A DNA stretch of 37,716 nt, taken from the NCBI GenBank assembly GCA_021828605.1, contig JAJZEG010000144.1, positions 1 through 37,716 on the forward strand. The letters are read 5' to 3'. Positions within the stretch are counted from its first letter, which is position 1; every line of letters starts with the position of its first letter. The notes under the pieces were generated by a model. It had not been told where the DNA came from, did not search any database, and was given only the letters and a program-made list of their open reading frames with translations. Below are positions 35,775 through 37,716 of the stretch, one piece after another. Source of the stretch: Pseudomonadota bacterium. Its GTDB lineage: Bacteria; Pseudomonadota; Alphaproteobacteria; Acetobacterales; Acetobacteraceae. The translations under genes were made by a program, and so were the position numbers.

Positions 35775-36440
35775 CTACGCGCGGCGACGGCGGCGCAGCA
35801 CCAAACCAAGCCCAAGCAGGCTGGTGCCCAACAACGCCAATGAACCCGGCTCCGGCACATCCACATTGGAGAAGGACAGATCCGCCGGCGCGCCATTGGC
35901 TTCGAGATACCAAATATTATAGGTGCCAGGCCCAACCTGGAAATTTGTCGGTATCGCCACTGTCGGTTGCGCCGAATTGACCAACTCGCCGGTATTGGCT
36001 GCGTTCCAGAGGCTGAACCCATCATCATGGGTCACCGTGCCGCTCACACTATGGTTGGTGGTGAAGGTCAGTTCAAACAACGAGGCGGTGCTGAAATTAC
36101 CGGTGCTCAATACCGAACTGGCACTAAACCCCGTACCGTAATTCAGCATATGAAAGCCGGTCAGATTATTGGTAAATCCGCCCAAGGTATTTTGCGATTG
36201 GGCATTATCCGACCAGTTCGGCATCCCGACAAAGGTGCCGGAAAAGAAATAGTTGCTCATCGAGATCATCGGATTATTCGGCGAGGCTTGTTGGTTCGCC
36301 GAGCCGCTATTCGCACCCGGCGTTGAAGCACTCCAGGCTTGCACCGAGAAATCGAGCGAAGGCGTGGCATAGGCAACCCCTGAACCGATGATGAGCGCAC
36401 CGACGGCGCAGGCGGCCAGTTTGGCAAATTTGAGTGACAT
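35775..36440 (-). CDS. PEP-CTERM sorting domain protein
   Basis: A 221-residue exported protein with a signal peptide (residues 1-26, LAACAVGALIIGSGVAYA) and a C-terminal exosortase sorting signal: VPEPGSLALLG (PEP at about 196-198), a hydrophobic helix and an RRRRRA end. The body is Ser/Thr/Asn-rich and beta-like, with no recognised domain. Exosortase A would cleave or process the tail at the inner membrane, releasing the protein to the envelope or matrix with its polysaccharide. The ATG has AAGGAA 9 nt upstream. A sigma-54-type promoter lies 53-69 bp upstream, consistent with control by PrsK/PrsR. Confidence 0.93.
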   Translation of the reverse strand: MSLKFAKLAACAVGALIIGSGVAYATPSLDFSVQAWSASTPGANSGSANQQASPNNPMISMSNYFFSGTFVGMPNWSDNAQSQNTLGGFTNNLTGFHMLNYGTGFSASSVLSTGNFSTASLFELTFTTNHSVSGTVTHDDGFSLWNAANTGELVNSAQPTVAIPTNFQVGPGTYNIWYLEANGAPADLSFSNVDVPEPGSLALLGTSLLGLGLVLRRRRRA

Positions 36441-36492
36441 GACAAAGTTCCTTTACAGATAAGAGCGCATAGTTGGTAGGCTCCCATTACAA

Positions 36493-36509
36493 AGCAGATA
36501 ATATGCCAA
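36493..36509 (-). promoter_or_regulatory. Sigma-54 (-24/-12) promoter of the PEP-CTERM gene
   Basis: The minus strand reads TTGGCATATTATCTGCT. Against the consensus TTGGCAC-G-N4-TTGCA it has the invariant GG and GC at exactly the required spacing and 5 of 6 bases of TGGCAC. The predicted start of transcription is near 36482, about 42 nt before the ATG. PrsR, encoded in the same locus, has the GAFTGA loop needed to activate such a promoter. Confidence 0.75.
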
Positions 36510-36527
36510 ATTATTTTATCGCTATTT

Positions 36528-36544
36528 ATCAATTATTTATTGAT
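36528..36544. promoter_or_regulatory. AT-rich palindrome upstream of the sigma-54 promoter
   Basis: A perfect inverted repeat ATCAAT-TATTT-ATTGAT whose centre is about 54 bp upstream of the predicted transcription start. It could be an activator (PrsR) site or an IHF-type bend site. It is closer than most sigma-54 enhancers, so the role is uncertain. Confidence 0.4.
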
Positions 36545-36565
36545 GTCTCGTCCAACACAAATTGC

Positions 36566-37705
36566 TTAACTGTAAAATTTTCCGACAGCCAAACGCAGCT
36601 CCGTCAATCGCGCGCGGGCGCGCAGCATCATCGCCAGCGGCGTATAGCCCAGCACCAACCGCGCCCAAACCAGCTCTGGCGTCTGGTCGGCAAAACTGGT
36701 TTTATAGCGCGCATCGCCCGCGAGAAAATCATAAAATGCTAAGCCCTGCTCTGCATAATCTCTGATCGCAACCGCATGACTGACCAGCCCCGGTTTCTCA
36801 TGCGCGACCGCCTCGTCATAGGCAAAGCCGCTCTGATACGCATAAACCGTTTGCCCATAGCGCAAATTATATAAATACCCGATCAGCCGATCACCGGCTT
36901 TGGCGGTCAGCAAATCAACTGACCCCGCCGCTATGCCATAATCCAAAATATCGTGATGAAACCGACAAAATTGCTGAGACATCGCCCCGGCCTGACCGCG
37001 TCGCCGCCAGCTCGCCTGATGCAATTCCGCCATATGCGCGAACGCGCGATGCGCCGCCTCGCGCGTCGTCGCCCGGCTCAGCGTGATCGGGCCGCTGCGC
37101 TGATAGGATCGCATCGCGCGCCGCAACTGCGCGCGACTATTGGCTGACATCAGCGCCACAATGTCGCCCCCGCTTGCCCGCACCTCGGTTAAATCCCGCC
37201 GTGGGGCGGGCTGCCGCTTTTCCACCAACACCGCGCCCATTGGTTGCAATGGCGCAATGTCCTTCGCAGCGATCCCCGGCAAATACACCATCGCCGCCCC
37301 CAACCGACCGATCGCGCGCCACCAAAACAAGGCGGCTTGCGGATAATCACGATCCACCAACGGCGCATTATACTCAATATAAGGCGCATCAATCGCCGGA
37401 TCATCCACTGCGGTCAGGCTGAGGGTGCGCGATCCCCAGCGGCGGCCGCGCTGAAAGAGCCCCATCGCCACCACACGCTGATCCGCCAGCACCTGCACCA
37501 AAAGCGGTCGATCCAGCCCATGCGCCAAAACCGCCGCAACCCACAGCCATGAATTAAACACCGAGCCATCAGACCGCTGCTCCAAGGCGTGCCATTGCGC
37601 AGCCAGCACCGCCCGATCCGGATCATCATCGACAACCACCACCAAAGGCGTTGCGCAATCGCACTCAACAGTGCATTGGTTGGAATTGAATGTTGCCCGT
37701 GTCAT
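36566..37705 (-). CDS. GNAT-fold acetyltransferase of the CelD/BcsL (FemAB-like) type
   Basis: A 379-residue protein of the Acetyltransf_6/CelD family common in exopolysaccharide loci, including exosortase A ones. An N-terminal half contains the FNSWLW and VLVQVLADQRVVAMGLF-like strands. The C-terminal GNAT domain has NSRAQLRRAMRSYQRSGPI, LHQASWRRRGQAGAM, RFHHDIL, YAYQSGFAYDEAVAHEKPG and FYDFLAGDARYKTSF, all in family order. It probably acylates a sugar or glycan precursor in the cytoplasm; the acceptor is unknown. The ATG at 37705 is close to the window edge and has only a weak GGA upstream. Its downstream gap holds the PEP-CTERM promoter, so it is likely the end of a separate upstream transcript. 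Confidence 0.82.
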   Translation of the reverse strand: MTRATFNSNQCTVECDCATPLVVVVDDDPDRAVLAAQWHALEQRSDGSVFNSWLWVAAVLAHGLDRPLLVQVLADQRVVAMGLFQRGRRWGSRTLSLTAVDDPAIDAPYIEYNAPLVDRDYPQAALFWWRAIGRLGAAMVYLPGIAAKDIAPLQPMGAVLVEKRQPAPRRDLTEVRASGGDIVALMSANSRAQLRRAMRSYQRSGPITLSRATTREAAHRAFAHMAELHQASWRRRGQAGAMSQQFCRFHHDILDYGIAAGSVDLLTAKAGDRLIGYLYNLRYGQTVYAYQSGFAYDEAVAHEKPGLVSHAVAIRDYAEQGLAFYDFLAGDARYKTSFADQTPELVWARLVLGYTPLAMMLRARARLTELRLAVGKFYS

Positions 37706-37716
37706 CCAGATCCGAT

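Noticed and set aside
35439..35843. 134-codon + strand gene
   Set aside because: No ribosome-binding site, runs antisense into the PEP-CTERM gene, no convincing family match.

Overview
The window looks like chromosomal DNA of an alphaproteobacterium, most probably Acetobacteraceae/Rhodospirillales. This is inferred from the alphaproteobacterial forms of S6 and L9 (long acidic or charged tails), the QueD variant, the urease and urea-transporter gene order, and a hypothetical protein that resembles one I remember from Acetobacteraceae. It is dense coding sequence in head-to-tail operons with 1-17 nt overlaps. No rRNA, tRNA, insertion sequence or CRISPR array was seen.

Region 1 (1-10.1 kb) is mostly housekeeping. 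It holds the C-terminal half of glycine dehydrogenase (gcvP, cut by the window edge), converging with and overlapping a cyclopropane fatty acid synthase gene. The rpsF-rpsR-rplI ribosomal operon follows, with a clear terminator. Then come a lineage-type hypothetical protein, a membrane family 2 glycosyltransferase, a cytochrome b561 and a very large YfhO-type membrane protein. Two of these genes carry in-frame minisatellites, and a structured intergenic repeat lies between cytochrome b561 and the YfhO-type gene.

Region 2 (10.1-25.4 kb) is a complete urea-nitrogen island. ureDABCEFG runs leftward and is followed on the same strand by queE-queD (7-deazaguanine/queuosine synthesis). Divergently transcribed is a very large fusion protein: an NCS1-type permease, a cysteine-rich linker, a histidine kinase and a receiver, translationally coupled to a LuxR-type response regulator. 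Converging on that pair is urtABCDE, the high-affinity urea ABC transporter. The likely logic is that the permease-kinase senses urea or a related compound, the regulator acts on the ure and urt promoters, Urt imports urea and urease hydrolyses it. A 7-bp-arm inverted repeat lies in the divergent ureD/kinase promoter region, and a partly matching motif lies upstream of urtA.

Region 3 (25.4-37.7 kb) is an exosortase A (XrtA)/PEP-CTERM-type exopolysaccharide locus. It contains, in transcription order, a sugar transferase (initiating), PrsK histidine kinase, PrsR sigma-54 activator, PrsT TPR protein, an O-antigen-ligase-like protein, a 70-aa single-span membrane protein and a family 4 glycosyltransferase. 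Upstream lie a PEP-CTERM protein gene with a well-spaced sigma-54 (-24/-12) promoter, and a CelD/BcsL-type acetyltransferase gene. The exosortase itself and the chain-length and export genes are not in the window. An AT-rich stretch of about 600 bp between the sugar transferase and the PEP-CTERM gene contains a perfect 24-bp tandem duplication next to a plausible sigma-70 promoter.

Start codons were chosen from ribosome-binding sites, overlaps and family N-termini. Family assignments come from motif recognition only; no database search was possible.
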